DNA from: Acidimicrobiales bacterium
GTDB lineage: Bacteria; Actinomycetota; Acidimicrobiia; Acidimicrobiales; JAKAVM01
DNA: 6,995 nt
Assembly: GCA_027451785.1 (NCBI GenBank)
Contig: DAIDIS010000231.1
Coordinates: forward strand, 1-6,995
Direction: 5' to 3'
Position numbers and translations under genes: made by a program
The notes under the pieces: generated by a model
Database searches by the model: none
What the model was told of the DNA's origin: nothing
The model's input: only the letters and a program-made list of their open reading frames with translations
Part shown: piece by piece, positions 6,516 to 6,995 of the stretch
How the letters are laid out: every line of letters starts with the position of its first letter
How positions within the stretch are numbered: position 1 is the stretch's first letter

Positions 6516-6995
6516 TCAATCCTGGCACAATCCCAATTGAAACCGTTGTTGTTTTTCCACACTTATGGTCGTCTGACTCGACAACCCAAGAGTTTCGACG
6601 AATGACCAGCTCAGCCGGTGAAGTGGGGTAAGCCCGTGATTTGCAAGTGCCTCTTTGTGAGTTGGCGCCGGATACCCTTTATTCGAGGGAAAGCCGTATT
6701 CGGGGTGCTGCTCCCCGAGCGCGATCATGAACCTGTCTCGTGTTACCTTTGCCAAAACAGACGCCGCTGCAATCGCAAAGGAGCGTGTGTCGCCCTTGGC
6801 GATCGTTATGATTTCCGGGCGCCCGCCCACCGTCCAACTCTCGGGTAGCTCGAATCCTGAGCCCAAGTAATCATGAGTCCCATCCAGGAGAATTACACCC
6901 GGCACTACTGCCGTGCTCGGATTTTCGGGCAATTTCTCGGCGGCCATGGTGAATGCCCTTTGTGCCGCCGTCCTTTGAGCTTTAGTCATGCCCAA
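6516..6995 (-). CDS. rnhB: Ribonuclease HII, C-terminal part (5' end outside window)
   Basis: Endonuclease that nicks the RNA strand of RNA-DNA hybrids and starts removal of ribonucleotides misincorporated in DNA; cytoplasmic, metal-dependent. Only the last 159-160 residues are present; the frame is open to the right edge. Visible: VILLDGTHDYL (third catalytic Asp), IAKGDTRSFAIAAASVLAKVTRD (fourth catalytic Asp in KGD, then the highly conserved helix), YGFPSNKGYPAPTHKEALANHGLTPLHRLSW. These are classic RNase HII blocks. The N-terminal DEAGRG motif with the first two acidic residues must lie beyond 6995, so the first TTG at the edge is not the true start. The C-terminal tail after HRLSW (about 25 residues, ending LGLCQD) is variable in the family. 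It is followed after 22 bases by gdhA on the same strand, suggesting a shared transcript although no functional link is known. Confidence 0.93.
   Translation of the reverse strand: MGMTKAQRTAAQRAFTMAAEKLPENPSTAVVPGVILLDGTHDYLGSGFELPESWTVGGRPEIITIAKGDTRSFAIAAASVLAKVTRDRFMIALGEQHPEYGFPSNKGYPAPTHKEALANHGLTPLHRLSWSFVETLGLSSQTTISVEKQQRFQLGLCQD

Noticed and set aside
6494..6562. 23-residue N-terminal extension of glutamate dehydrogenase
   Set aside because: It would overlap the rnhB end, and a good ribosome binding site precedes the ATG at 6493, where family N-termini begin.
1..6995. Search for tRNA/rRNA genes, CRISPR arrays, insertion-sequence ends, long direct repeats
   Set aside because: Nothing convincing seen by eye; no intergenic gap exceeds about 80 bases, leaving little space for such elements.

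Overview
The window looks like chromosomal DNA of an actinobacterium (Actinomycetota). The strongest clue is a gene for mycothiol S-conjugate amidase (Mca), because mycothiol is essentially restricted to that phylum. The moderate-to-high GC, GTG starts and the style of the RNase HII and glutamate dehydrogenase proteins fit. I cannot place it further; a deep, less-studied class (for example Acidimicrobiia) is possible but is only a guess. There is no sign of phage, plasmid, insertion sequence, CRISPR or RNA genes, and coding density is high.

Layout. The left part (1-1458) is read on the + strand: the last codons of an unidentified gene, then mca overlapping it by ATGA, then a small SCP2 (sterol-carrier) domain protein with a strong ribosome binding site. 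The rest (1504-6995) is read on the - strand. In transcription order it holds the C-terminal part of ribonuclease HII (rnhB, cut by the window edge), an NAD(P)-type glutamate dehydrogenase, an acyl-CoA dehydrogenase, an uncharacterised protein with an Asp/His-rich DHH-like motif, and, after an 81-base gap, an Amt/Mep-type ammonium transporter. The first four are 22 to 56 bases apart and could be one transcript. The two blocks converge at about 1459-1503, where an 11-bp hairpin overlaps the amt stop codon.

How the genes fit together. Glutamate dehydrogenase and the ammonium transporter form a nitrogen theme: ammonium entry and its exchange with 2-oxoglutarate/glutamate. No PII (glnK) gene accompanies amt here. 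Mca belongs to thiol detoxification; the acyl-CoA dehydrogenase and SCP2 protein point to fatty-acyl or lipid metabolism. No single pathway unites the window.

I found no clear novel system. The most notable observation is that the transporter has Glu in place of the first His of the conserved pore 'twin-His' pair, while the second His is kept. Next are the conserved-looking but unassigned DHH-like protein and an orphan Shine-Dalgarno sequence at the convergent junction.
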